Shown in pieces: positions 36,054 through 44,290 of a stretch of 64,000 nucleotides of DNA (the first letter of the stretch is position 1; each line of letters opens with the position of its first letter). This DNA is from UBA7692 sp964650845 (GTDB lineage: Bacteria > Bacteroidota > Bacteroidia > Chitinophagales > LD1): positions 1-64,000 of the forward strand of contig CAZYXR010000008.1 of the NCBI GenBank assembly GCA_964650845.1. Reading direction: 5' to 3'. The notes below the pieces were generated by a model that searched no databases, was not told where the DNA came from, and worked only from the letters and a program-made list of their open reading frames with translations. Position numbers and translations under genes: made by a program.

Positions 36054-37646
36054 CTATCGCTCTCTCCATCTTTTTGCTGCACCAAACAGGGTGCCCAAAA
36101 AGGTGAGAATGCCCCCCAGCCACACCAAGTTGATGTATGGAAAAACAATGGCTTTCATAATAATGAAGTCTATTGGTTTTTCTCTTTCGCGTACTGTGAT
36201 ACTGAATTTTTTTGTTTCGGGATTGACGCGCACAACATTAAACGTTAAACCAAGATTATCTTGCTCGGCAGGAATGGAGTTTATCTGATTGCCATTTTTG
36301 GTATCAATTACAAAAATTGGTTCGCTGTTAAAGTTGTTGCCTTCCAATGTTTTAGTTTCCAGTATTGCGCTTATCACAATTTTATCTTTTGCATCAAACC
36401 CTGCAGGTAGCACCGGGCTTGGGTTTACACCTCTAAAAATTGTATAAGAGCTAAGATTGAAAAAAGTATCACCTTGTGCCAGTTCGTAGGTGCGAGTAGT
36501 GTCGCGCAGGGTTTCGTTGTTTGGCACACTCGAAACGTGCGTAAAAATATCTTTGGTAAGATAGTGTTTGGTGTCGGGGTTTGCTACCAGCCCCATTTTT
36601 GGGTTGATTTGTGCATTTGGCAACAATGTAAATTGTTCAGTTATCTCGCCTTTGTCGTTTTTGCGGTTATAATCAACAATGTAAAAATTGTCCACGCCAT
36701 CTTTTTTCATGCCTTTGTAGCTCACGTTGTAGCCACCCATGCGCGTGGTGCTGTCGCGAAGCAATAAGATGTTTTCAACTTTTTCGTTGTCTTTAAAATT
36801 GGTGCCAAAATCAACTCCGCTTTGGTTTAGCGAAATCACTTCTTTTTTTCCTTGTGAAGTTAATACGCCAATTAAAAACACGCCAAAGCCAAAATGCGTA
36901 ACCGATGCTGCGCTTACTTTTATTCTTCCTTTTAATACAAAAATCAAGTAGCATAAATTGCCTACTGCTGCATAAACCGCAGTTAGCAACATCAAAAAGA
37001 ATCGGCTTACAAATGGAAACTTCAAGAAAAGCGCATCCGAAATTTTACTGCCATTGATGATGTATTGTTCGGTGAAATCAATTTTCATGCCCAATGCAAT
37101 GCCAATTGAGAGTGCAAGCGAAATCACAAACGAAATCCACACCCATTTAAAAGTAGCCGGGGTGCGTGCGCTTTTATACGATAAATATTGAATGGACGCA
37201 GTAAGCGCAGCTGCAATAATTCCAATCCATATTTGAATGTTGTTGTAATGTGCAATCACATCTTCGGGTGGCGCTAACTTTAAATCAAATAACTTGTTCC
37301 ACACAGGGATGGAGGTGGAAAACGTCATTTGAATAGCACTAAGCAACAACACCAACGAGCCAATAAACATCCAAAACTCACGCGAGGTAAGCTCTTCTTC
37401 TTTTTCAACTTTTGGTAAATCTTTGTACCGTACCGCCAATAGAATAAATGAAGGAATAAGAAATGCGGCAAGGTAAACCAGCAATTGCCCCGTCATTCCT
37501 AAATCGGTAAAAGCATGAACGGATGTATCGCCCAATATACCACTTCGGGTAAGAAAAGTAGAATACAACACCAAGCCAAGTGCAAGCCTGCTACCAGCAC
37601 CAGCCAGGGCACAAAACTCATGTTTTCTACAGGGTCCCAAGCCCAA
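36054..37646 (-). CDS. CcmF/CcsA-type cytochrome c biogenesis protein, C-terminal part (broken gene)
   Basis: The 530-residue frame carries most of a haem-handling membrane protein, but only from about base 37590 downstream does it match the family: LVLYSTFLTRSGILGDTSVH, then membrane segments, a periplasmic loop, and a final membrane segment FPYINLVWLGGILTFLGTLF. Residues before that (MGLGPCRKHEFC...) read the upstream gene out of frame, so the TTG start is not genuine. The complete gene would start at 38482. CcmF-like proteins attach haem to apocytochrome c. The coding frame breaks in the overlap 37499-37646. Confidence 0.85.
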   Translation of the reverse strand: MGLGPCRKHEFCALAGAGSRLALGLVLYSTFLTRSGILGDTSVHAFTDLGMTGQLLVYLAAFLIPSFILLAVRYKDLPKVEKEEELTSREFWMFIGSLVLLLSAIQMTFSTSIPVWNKLFDLKLAPPEDVIAHYNNIQIWIGIIAAALTASIQYLSYKSARTPATFKWVWISFVISLALSIGIALGMKIDFTEQYIINGSKISDALFLKFPFVSRFFLMLLTAVYAAVGNLCYLIFVLKGRIKVSAASVTHFGFGVFLIGVLTSQGKKEVISLNQSGVDFGTNFKDNEKVENILLLRDSTTRMGGYNVSYKGMKKDGVDNFYIVDYNRKNDKGEITEQFTLLPNAQINPKMGLVANPDTKHYLTKDIFTHVSSVPNNETLRDTTRTYELAQGDTFFNLSSYTIFRGVNPSPVLPAGFDAKDKIVISAILETKTLEGNNFNSEPIFVIDTKNGNQINSIPAEQDNLGLTFNVVRVNPETKKFSITVREREKPIDFIIMKAIVFPYINLVWLGGILTFLGTLFGAAKRWRER

Positions 37647-38482
37647 AAGCCACCAAAGCTAAGGCTTTCGTAAGCCCACGCGCCACCCATTAAAATACCG
37701 GTGCCAAACACTGCCACCGAAAACAATGTCCACGGCAGGGCGGGTTTTACCCAACCTTTGTAGTCGCCACGCAAAAGCGAAGCAATAGCAAATGCAAAAG
37801 GAATGCTAACCGATGCAAAACCTAAAAACAAAATTGGCGGGTGTATTGTCATCCAATAGTTTTGTAGCAGCGGATTCAAACCGTTGCCATCGGCAATAAA
37901 ACTGAGGTAGTCGGGTCGTTGAAAAACCGGAGCTTGCGCCATCTCGTTGCGCAAAAGCGTGAATGGATTGCTGCCGATTTTGTATCCAAAAACATAAATA
38001 CCCAGCACCATGCTGCCGAGAAAAAATTGTGTTAAACTCACTACGCCCATCACCGGTTGCTCCCATTCGCGCAACACTTTTATACCCACAAAACCAAGTA
38101 CCACCAACCAAAATTGCCATAGTAAAAAGCTGCCTTCTTGCCCTTCCCAAAAACTGCTGATAATGTATTTAAGCGGTAAGGCAGTAGAAGAATGTCGCCA
38201 TGCATAATGGTACTCGAACCAATGATTGAGTATCATAATAAACAGTAGCGAAAAGATGCCCAAAACACTAAAGCCATGAGTTAAAAAGCCACCGCGGGCT
38301 ACATTTCGCCAAGAGTTTTTATTGCCATCCTCTTTACTGAATTCGGAAGCGAAGTATGCAGCCGTTGCTACCAACGCACTAAAAAAACTGAGTAGCAAAA
38401 GAAAATGCCCCAAATGCCCGAGCCACAGATGCTCGTTCAAAAAACCATTCGAGCCGAATCGCTCAGAGAAAAATTGCAACAT
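37499..38482 (-). CDS. CcmF/CcsA-type cytochrome c biogenesis protein, N-terminal part (broken gene)
   Basis: The 327-residue frame starts with the true N-terminus and several membrane segments. It carries the haem-binding WWD domain SLSFGGFWAWDPVENMSFVP and then LVLVAGLH, after which the frame turns into unrelated sequence (LAWCCILLFLPEV...). The next family element (LVLYSTFLTRSG) lies only a few codons on, but in another frame. In E. coli CcmF about 25 residues separate these two blocks, so a short deletion not divisible by three is likely here, at about 37580-37600. Either a pseudogene or an assembly artefact. Confidence 0.85.
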   Translation of the reverse strand: MLQFFSERFGSNGFLNEHLWLGHLGHFLLLLSFFSALVATAAYFASEFSKEDGNKNSWRNVARGGFLTHGFSVLGIFSLLFIMILNHWFEYHYAWRHSSTALPLKYIISSFWEGQEGSFLLWQFWLVVLGFVGIKVLREWEQPVMGVVSLTQFFLGSMVLGIYVFGYKIGSNPFTLLRNEMAQAPVFQRPDYLSFIADGNGLNPLLQNYWMTIHPPILFLGFASVSIPFAFAIASLLRGDYKGWVKPALPWTLFSVAVFGTGILMGGAWAYESLSFGGFWAWDPVENMSFVPWLVLVAGLHLAWCCILLFLPEVVYWAIHPFMLLPI

Positions 38483-38783
38483 TATTTTTTAAGTTTTGGA
38501 AGTTTGATTCATGCAAAGAGATTTGAAAAGCAGCTTGTTTCTGTATAAAAATGTTATTGTTTTTTATCGAAAAACTTGCCGAATCTAAATTCATAAATCC
38601 GCGAACTTCAATGCGGCAGCGAATGTAGCAACGGAAACAAGTAATGCTTGTTTTTTGACAAATATTTGATTGATAAGGCCCGTTTTTTATAAGTATTGAG
38701 GTGGAACTGCTAATTGGATGTTAAAAAACGAGTAAAATACTCGCTAAATCTCAATGCCAATGTGATTTGTATAAATTCGAGGC
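38483..38783. other. Intergenic region between divergent ccmF-like and antiporter genes
   Basis: A 301-base AT-rich stretch holding promoters for both divergent genes. It contains a weak hairpin AAACAAG-TAATG-CTTGTTT with T-run (38635-38656) and a 12-mer (38616-38627, minus strand TACATTCGCTGC) that recurs 19 bases before ccmE. TAAATTCG at 38772-38779 lies right before the antiporter ATG. No coding potential was seen. Confidence 0.5.
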
Positions 38784-41054
38784 ATGGGACATTTGCCAGA
38801 TTTGATTAAAGACTTAGCATTAATTCTGGTTGCAGGGGCAACTACCACAATACTGTTTAGAAAAATAAAACAACCGCTTGTACTCGGTTACATCATTGCC
38901 GGTTTCTTGGTTGGGTCGCATGTAAGTTTTTTGCCTACTGTTACCGATGTTAAAAATATTGATGTGCTTGCCGAAATTGGAGTGATATTCCTCCTTTTTG
39001 GCTTGGGGCTTGAATTCAGTTTTAAAAAATTGATGAAGGTTGGCGGCTCTGCATCCATTACAGCATTGGTTGAAATTGCTTTTATTGCCGTAGCAGGTTA
39101 TTTTTTAGGAAAGCTGCTGGGCTGGTCTTTTATGGATAGTTTGTTTTTGGGTGGTATGCTCGCAAGTTCATCTACCACAATCATTATCAGGGCATTCGAT
39201 GAGTTGGGAGTGAAAAGCATGAAATATGCCCGCGTGGTGTTTGGGGTGTTGATTGTAGAAGATATAGTGGTGATTTTGCTGATGGTATTGCTGTCGTCCA
39301 TAGCTGTTACTCAACAGTTTCAGGGCACCGAAATATTGATGACTACTTTGAAACTGGTTTTCTTTTTGGCATTATGGTTTATTGGTGGAATTTTCCTGTT
39401 ACCAACGCTGCTTAAAAGGATAAAACCTTTTCTGGATGATGAGGCAATTCTTATTCTTTCGGTAGGGCTATGTTTGGGTATGGTGGTGCTTGCCACACAA
39501 GCGGGTTTTTCTGCCGAGTTGGGCGCGTTTATGATGGGTTCTATTATTGCAGAAACCACTTCGGCAGAAAAAGTAGAGCATGTTACCAAGCCTATAAAAG
39601 ATATGTTTGGGGCAGTGTTTTTTGTGTCGGTGGGTATGATGATAGACCCGCAGGCAATTGTAGAATATGCTTGGCCGGTGCTTTGTGTAACCTTGCTTAC
39701 CTTGTTCGGAAAACTTATTAGCACTACTGCGGGTGCGCTGCTGTCGGGGCAGCCATTGCGCCAGTCGGTTCAGGTAGGTATGAGCATGGCGCAAATTGGT
39801 GAGTTTGCTTTTATCGTAGCCACCTTGGGGCTTTCGCTCGGGGTGATTTCCGATTTTCTTTTCCCCGTGGCTGTGGGAGCTTCGGCAATTACCACTTTTA
39901 CAACACCTTATTTAATAAAACTATCGGACCCCGCTGCTCAGTTCTTAGAAAAAAATCTACCAAAGAAATGGATAAAACTGTTGGATAATTATTCGACAAG
40001 CACCCTGAGTATTAAAACAGAAAATGCTTGGGAAAAAGTAATAAAAGCAAACTTGCTGGTGGTTACGGTAAATATAGTGGTGATTATATCGTTGATGTTT
40101 TTCTCGTTAAACTTTTTGATTCCACTGCTGCACGAAAAAATTGGAAGCCAAGTGTTGGCAAATTTAGTAGGGCTGGTATTTTCGTTAGCATTTGCATCGC
40201 CATTTTTATGGGCATTAATGGCAAAGCGCATCAACACTTCCGAGTATAACGAACTGTGGCTAAATCGTAGATATAGAAAAGGTCCACTATTCATTGTAGA
40301 TGCTGTCAGAGTAGCCATTGGCTTAGGTTTAATTTCTGTTTGGGTGTTCAAAGTTTTATCTATTCATCCGGCTACATTTATAGCAATATTGATAATTGTT
40401 ATTTTGGTGTTTCGCTTTGGCAAACGCATTGGCGTGTTTTACGAAAGAATCGAAAGGCGATTTATTGGCAACCTAAATGCCAGAGAGCGAGCCGAGTACA
40501 ACACAGTTTCGGCAAGTGTGCTACGCAAAAATGCTTTTATGGAATCGGAACTTTCTATGTGGGATGCGCACATCGAACGCTTAGAAGTGCCATTAAATGC
40601 AGCCTACATCGGCAGAAGATTATATGAACTTTCTTGGAGAGAAAATTATGGAGTAAATGTAGTGTACATTAAGCGTGGAGAAAATCTAATTCCCCAACCT
40701 ACCAAAGAAAGTTTCATTTTACCCGGTGATGAAATTGGAATTATTGCTACCAAAGAACAAATGGAGTTGTTTAAGCCAATGTTTGAATCGGCCGCAAATG
40801 CCGATTCGAGTTTTACAAATGTGGAAAGCATTGTATTGCAGAAATTTCATGTGAGCAATTCGAGTGGGTTGAAAGGTATGAACTTCCGTCAATCGGGCAT
40901 TCGCGAAGCCACCGGAGGCTTGATAGTAGCTATTGAGCGCAACAATCAGCGCTTGCTCAATCCTGAATCAACCACAGTTTTTATGGTGGATGACATTGTA
41001 TGGATAGTAGGCGATAATGAAAAAATTACACTGTTTCTTCGCGATAGAAATTGA
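38784..41054 (+). CDS. Kef-type cation:proton antiporter (CPA2) with two TrkA-C domains
   Basis: The 756-residue protein has an N-terminal Na+/H+ exchanger domain of about twelve membrane segments (LVLGYIIAGFLVGSH, LASSSTTIIIRAFDE, GAFMMGSIIAETTSAEKV, SMAQIGEFAFIVATLGLSLG). A second membrane region (about residues 410-560) follows, then two RCK-C/TrkA-C domains: LNAAYIGRRLYELSWRENYG to GDEIGIIATKEQ, and GLKGMNFRQSGIREATGG to DDIVWIVGDNEK. There is no NAD-binding TrkA-N domain, so ligand control would act through the RCK-C pair. Likely role: K+ or Na+ efflux with pH homeostasis. Confidence 0.9.
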   Translation: MGHLPDLIKDLALILVAGATTTILFRKIKQPLVLGYIIAGFLVGSHVSFLPTVTDVKNIDVLAEIGVIFLLFGLGLEFSFKKLMKVGGSASITALVEIAFIAVAGYFLGKLLGWSFMDSLFLGGMLASSSTTIIIRAFDELGVKSMKYARVVFGVLIVEDIVVILLMVLLSSIAVTQQFQGTEILMTTLKLVFFLALWFIGGIFLLPTLLKRIKPFLDDEAILILSVGLCLGMVVLATQAGFSAELGAFMMGSIIAETTSAEKVEHVTKPIKDMFGAVFFVSVGMMIDPQAIVEYAWPVLCVTLLTLFGKLISTTAGALLSGQPLRQSVQVGMSMAQIGEFAFIVATLGLSLGVISDFLFPVAVGASAITTFTTPYLIKLSDPAAQFLEKNLPKKWIKLLDNYSTSTLSIKTENAWEKVIKANLLVVTVNIVVIISLMFFSLNFLIPLLHEKIGSQVLANLVGLVFSLAFASPFLWALMAKRINTSEYNELWLNRRYRKGPLFIVDAVRVAIGLGLISVWVFKVLSIHPATFIAILIIVILVFRFGKRIGVFYERIERRFIGNLNARERAEYNTVSASVLRKNAFMESELSMWDAHIERLEVPLNAAYIGRRLYELSWRENYGVNVVYIKRGENLIPQPTKESFILPGDEIGIIATKEQMELFKPMFESAANADSSFTNVESIVLQKFHVSNSSGLKGMNFRQSGIREATGGLIVAIERNNQRLLNPESTTVFMVDDIVWIVGDNEKITLFLRDRN

Positions 41055-41253
41055 GTAGAGTTTGTAAATGACGAGGGTTGATTTTCTGTTTGAGATTACT
41101 TTGCCCCAAAAGAAATGCCCATAAAGGTGTGATTACTTTGTGCAGAAAGCTGCCGTCATTACGAACGAGATTCCAGCAATTGCAAAAGGTTACGCAACTT
41201 CAAAGTAGCAAGACCTGAGTAGAAAAACACCCATAATCCTGCACAAATGTTTG

Positions 41254-41652
41254 CTACACCGTACCCGTTTCTTTTAATGTGATTTCGTCATTCACATATT
41301 TCGAAGGGCACTTCATTAATATTTCGCTTGCGCGAAAATTTTCGCCTTCCATTTTGCCTTTTACCACCAGTTGCTCGCTGCGCTCAAAATCCTGTGGTTT
41401 GGCACCTTTGTAAACTATAGTTTGGGCATTGCCATCGCGGTCATACATGGTAAACTTAAAAAAGTTGGGGTCTGTCATTGGGTCATAAACCAATGGCTGG
41501 TCTTTTGCCAAAAAGCCGGCAACATTCACCGCTCGCGAAGTATCTTTTGCTTGTTTGAAATTTGAGTAAGTGGTGTAATCACCGGTCATAGCAATTATCA
41601 CACCCACTGCCACTGCTATGATGATTAAAAATATGATGTGAGACTTTTTCAT
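41254..41652 (-). CDS. ccmE: Cytochrome c maturation haem chaperone CcmE, CXXXY variant
   Basis: The 132-residue protein has an N-terminal membrane anchor (about residues 4-22, SHIIFLIIIAVAVGVIIAM) and an OB-fold periplasmic domain (VNVAGFLAKDQPLVYDP, FKFTMYDRDGNAQTIVYKGA, EQLVVKGKMEGENFRASEIL). The haem-binding position is Cys115-Pro-Ser-Lys-Tyr119, i.e. CXXXY instead of the HXXXY of E. coli CcmE. It hands haem to the CcmF-type lyase, whose gene lies 2.8 kb away across the antiporter. Stand-alone gene. Confidence 0.92.
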   Translation of the reverse strand: MKKSHIIFLIIIAVAVGVIIAMTGDYTTYSNFKQAKDTSRAVNVAGFLAKDQPLVYDPMTDPNFFKFTMYDRDGNAQTIVYKGAKPQDFERSEQLVVKGKMEGENFRASEILMKCPSKYVNDEITLKETGTV

Positions 41653-41867
41653 TGTTCAAAAAAAATTGTAGCAGCGAATGTACTAATGGAAAATGTGGTA
41701 AACAGATTTTTTGCAAAAATTTACGGCAATACTTACCAATCTCATGTAAAACTCATTGTTGGGCTAACGTAAATCATCAATGCAATAGCAATGTTGAACT
41801 TTATCAGCCATTTGCTGATGCAAACAACGAAACATAAAATTTAGGAAAGTAAGTCGAGGTCGATTTG

Positions 41868-42065
41868 CTATTGCAAATCGCACTTGGTGGCTTTTTTTAT
41901 TATCTGGCGGTCTTCTTCAATGCTTTCGCAAGTTTGGTTGGCTACTTTTTTAGAAGAGTGTTGCACATCTTTTACGTAACCATCGGTACACGCGCATCGA
42001 AACTGATTGCAAGATTGCACGGTGAAGAATAAAAAGAGCGCAAGAATAGCTGTAAGTAAACGCAT
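41868..42065 (-). CDS. Small cysteine-rich lipoprotein, unknown
   Basis: A 65-residue product with a lipoprotein signal (MRLLTAILALFLFFTVQSC, lipobox VQSC) and five more cysteines in the mature part (FRCACTDGY, NQTCES, KCDL). It begins three bases after the lipocalin-like gene on the same strand, so it is probably cotranscribed. The family is unknown to me; disulfide bonding is likely given export. Confidence 0.65.
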   Translation of the reverse strand: MRLLTAILALFLFFTVQSCNQFRCACTDGYVKDVQHSSKKVANQTCESIEEDRQIIKKATKCDLQ

Positions 42066-42068
42066 TGT

Positions 42069-42452
42069 TTATTTCTCGATAAATTGAAATTGTTCGTTTC
42101 CTTTTTCGAGTGTCATTTCTTTGCCCGACATTTTTACAATGTTGAACATGCGCACTTTGTTGTCGGTATCTACCAATTGCAAATCTTTGCTGCTGTTTAT
42201 CAATTGCCACTCTCCGGTAGTTTGTTTGTAAACAAGCCCATTTATTAAATATGATTCAGTAAAAACGTTGTTTTCGGCAATATCCAATGTGTAATCGGCT
42301 TTGTCGGCTTTAAACTGGTTAGTTTGATCTTTGTTGTCTTTGATGTAGCTGTTTACTGTGTACGCACCTATCAGTTTTTCAATAAACTTATCTTTGTTAC
42401 AACCGGTTGAAAATGCTACAACTGCTAAGAGGATAACTACAATGTTTTTCAT
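42069..42452 (-). CDS. Lipocalin-like lipoprotein
   Basis: A 127-residue lipoprotein (lipobox region AVVAFSTGC). The domain KLIGAYTVNSYIKDN ... GEWQLINSSKDLQLVDTDNK ... MTLEKGNEQFQFIE has the beta-strand pattern of the small lipocalin-like families (e.g. DUF5004-type 'W.l') of Bacteroidota. It precedes the cysteine-rich lipoprotein and follows the asparaginase-domain gene, all on the minus strand with short gaps, suggesting one operon. Function unknown. Confidence 0.8.
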   Translation of the reverse strand: MKNIVVILLAVVAFSTGCNKDKFIEKLIGAYTVNSYIKDNKDQTNQFKADKADYTLDIAENNVFTESYLINGLVYKQTTGEWQLINSSKDLQLVDTDNKVRMFNIVKMSGKEMTLEKGNEQFQFIEK

Positions 42453-42471
42453 TTCTTGTTTTTATTTACGT

Positions 42472-42966
42472 TTAATCGTTTTGTACGTCTTCAAAAATAC
42501 CCGAACTTCTGTTTTTACGAACATTTTTCCATAAAAAATATTTTCCCTGCATTGCTACATACACTCCATGCGGAAGTGTTTGCACAAATGCCAATGCGCT
42601 GCCAAGATTAAAAAGTCCATCACTACTTCCAAACTTTATTGGTATCAATGCGCCTGTAAGAATAATAGTTTTTTTGAGTTGTGCCTTGCCCAAAACTTTC
42701 GCGGTGGCTTCCATAGTGTCGGTGCCATGTGTAATTATGATTTGTTCCTCGGTAGATTTTTCGCAATAACTCAAAATCATTTTTCGGTCTTCATCGGTCA
42801 TATCAAGGCTGTCAATCATCATTATGGTGCGCACTTCGATGTCTAATTTGCATCTGCCCAACTCAATCAATTCGGGTAGATGTGTGTTTTTAAAATAAAG
42901 CCTACCGTTTATTTCGTCATACTCTTTATCGAAGGTGCCGCCTGTTACAAGAATTTTTATTGCCAT
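42472..42966 (-). CDS. Asparaginase-domain protein (N-terminal domain only)
   Basis: The 164-residue protein corresponds to the N-terminal domain of type I/II L-asparaginases. ILVTGGTFDKEYDE has the first catalytic Thr and IITHGTDTMEATAKVL the second (T-x-x-x-x-THGTDT), and KKTIILTGALIPIKFGSSDG continues the family. The usual C-terminal domain is absent, as in a recognised short family of asparaginase-like proteins. Enzymatic activity on asparagine is therefore uncertain. First gene of a likely three-gene minus-strand operon. Confidence 0.85.
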   Translation of the reverse strand: MAIKILVTGGTFDKEYDEINGRLYFKNTHLPELIELGRCKLDIEVRTIMMIDSLDMTDEDRKMILSYCEKSTEEQIIITHGTDTMEATAKVLGKAQLKKTIILTGALIPIKFGSSDGLFNLGSALAFVQTLPHGVYVAMQGKYFLWKNVRKNRSSGIFEDVQND

Positions 42967-43380
42967 AGGTTTTGATTATTGGCTGCGAATGAAATTAAAT
43001 GTATTGAAAATCAACAAGGCTGATTTCAAATACATTTAATAAGGCTGAAAAAATAGATCGTAGTGTGCCGTGCAGCAATGATGAATACCTTGTTGTGTAA
43101 TGGTTTCAGTCCATCTTTACAGGAACAATGTGTAGGCGATGGATTTCAGACTAATAAAACCTCTCGTTTACGCTAAACAGCAAAAGAAAGTTTCATCAGT
43201 CAGTTTTAAACCAATAAGTATAGAACTCATTTTAAGTTGAAAATCAGAAATTTGTATTTTTGGTGTAATGTAAATAAACTTCAATTGCTATTGAATTGTG
43301 TAGAACACAAGGGGTGTTGGCTGCCACATCTTTGCATCATGTAAACGATATTGTTTGCAGAACAAAAAAATCTCTCACAC
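42967..43380. other. Intergenic region upstream of the small peptide genes
   Basis: A 414-base stretch without convincing gene. It holds an inverted repeat at 42995-43039 and two possible -7 elements for the following small gene, TATTTTTG (43255-43262) and CATCTTTG (43327-43334). The remainder shows nothing I can assign. Confidence 0.6.
42995..43039. repeat. Imperfect inverted repeat (19-base arms)
   Basis: TTAAATGTATTGAAAATCA (42995-43013) and TGATTTCAAATACATTTAA (43021-43039) pair over a seven-base loop with only two internal mismatches. It has no clear T-run. It lies just upstream of the asparaginase-domain gene, so it may be an operator or mRNA structure. Confidence 0.6.
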
Positions 43381-43545
43381 ATGGAACTTTTATTGACATT
43401 GCTATTGGCAGTTGGTGGACCAACAGATGGCTTCGGTGATTTATTCGGAAAAGACAAAGGCACTTCGCCAACCGATGGTTACGGTGATCTTTTCATTAAA
43501 GAGAAAGAATCTGCTCCAACCGATGGTTACGGAGACCTTTTTTAA
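43381..43545 (+). CDS. Short repeat peptide, first copy (three PTDG(Y/F)GDLF units)
   Basis: A 54-residue product: hydrophobic N-terminus MELLLTLLLAVGG, then three copies of P-T-D-G-(F/Y)-G-D-L-F at residues 14-22, 30-38 and 46-54, separated by seven charged or small residues (GKDKGTS, IKEKESA). The period is exactly 16 residues and the last motif ends at the stop codon. The start has no basic residues, unlike a classical signal peptide. A second copy at 43605 differs at 11 of 165 bases, seven of them synonymous, so both copies appear to be under selection as protein. I know no family; function unknown. Confidence 0.75.
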   Translation: MELLLTLLLAVGGPTDGFGDLFGKDKGTSPTDGYGDLFIKEKESAPTDGYGDLF

Positions 43546-43604
43546 TCCAAGTACCTACTAAGTTTTTTTACTCCACATTTTTTTAAACTATAAATTTTAC
43601 TGAC

Positions 43605-43769
43605 ATGGAACTTTTATTGACATTGTTATTGACAGTTGGTGCGCCAACAGATGGTTACGGTGATTTATTCGGAAAAGACAAAGGCACTTCGCCAACAGAT
43701 GGTTACGGTGATCTTTTCATTAAAGAGAAAGAATCTGCACCAACCGATGGTTACGGAGACTTGTTCTAA
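43605..43769 (+). CDS. Short repeat peptide, second copy (three PTDGYGDLF units)
   Basis: A 54-residue paralogue of the preceding gene with only three residue changes (Ala10Thr, Gly13Ala, Phe18Tyr). It keeps all three PTDGYGDLF units at 16-residue spacing and the same C-terminus. It starts 59 bases after the first copy, has no promoter of its own that I can see, and is followed 27 bases later by a perfect terminator, so the two are probably one bicistronic transcript. Too short for most gene-calling cut-offs. Confidence 0.75.
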   Translation: MELLLTLLLTVGAPTDGYGDLFGKDKGTSPTDGYGDLFIKEKESAPTDGYGDLF

Positions 43770-43795
43770 GTAGCAGAACATTTTTGAATGCAAAT

Positions 43796-43828
43796 AAAAG
43801 CGGGTCAATTGACCCGCTTTTTGTTTTT
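43796..43828 (+). terminator. Perfect-palindrome terminator after the peptide genes
   Basis: AAAAGCGGGTCAA (43796-43808) pairs perfectly with TTGACCCGCTTTT, followed by GTTTTT. The strength and position support real transcription of the two small genes upstream. Confidence 0.85.
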
Positions 43829-44046
43829 ACAAGTCTTGCAAAAACAATACTTCTAAAAGTGATTTGTATGTTTGACTTTTACGGCATATCAAAACTCAAT
43901 TATGCAACATTGTCAAGCACATCTTTTTTGCAAACAACAAATCTGTTCGTGGGTAGGCAAGCAGCACCATAAGTTGCAGGTGCATTACTGTTATCGGTGT
44001 GTTGCAGCCAAAAACGAATTGAAAGGAAACGTAAAAAAGTAGTGTT

Positions 44047-44268
44047 TTGCAAAAGATTTTAGTGTTTGTTTTATTGATACCCATTAAGTTTTACAGAGTT
44101 TTTCTATCGCCCATTTTGCCGCCAAGTTGCCGCTACACACCCACTTGTTCGCAATATGCCATGGAAGCGCTGCAAAAATACGGCCCCATAAAAGGCACTT
44201 GGCTTGCCGTTAAGCGCATTGCAAGTTGCCACCCGTGGGGTGGGCATGGGCACGATCCAGTACCTTGA
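44047..44268 (+). CDS. yidD: Membrane protein insertion efficiency factor YidD
   Basis: A 73-residue protein with an amphipathic N-terminus (KILVFVLLIPIKFYRVFLSP) and the YidD signature CRYTPTCSQYAMEALQKYGP followed by IASCHPWGGHGHDPVP. YidD assists YidC in inserting inner-membrane proteins. The start is TTG at 44047; no ATG is available in frame near it. The HPP gene follows after 22 bases. Confidence 0.93.
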   Translation: MQKILVFVLLIPIKFYRVFLSPILPPSCRYTPTCSQYAMEALQKYGPIKGTWLAVKRIASCHPWGGHGHDPVP

Positions 44269-44290
44269 AAAAATGATAATAGTTTAGGAA

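Noticed and set aside
43784..43972. Open frame after the small peptide genes
   Set aside because: It begins inside the terminator hairpin, has no conserved motif and no coding signature.
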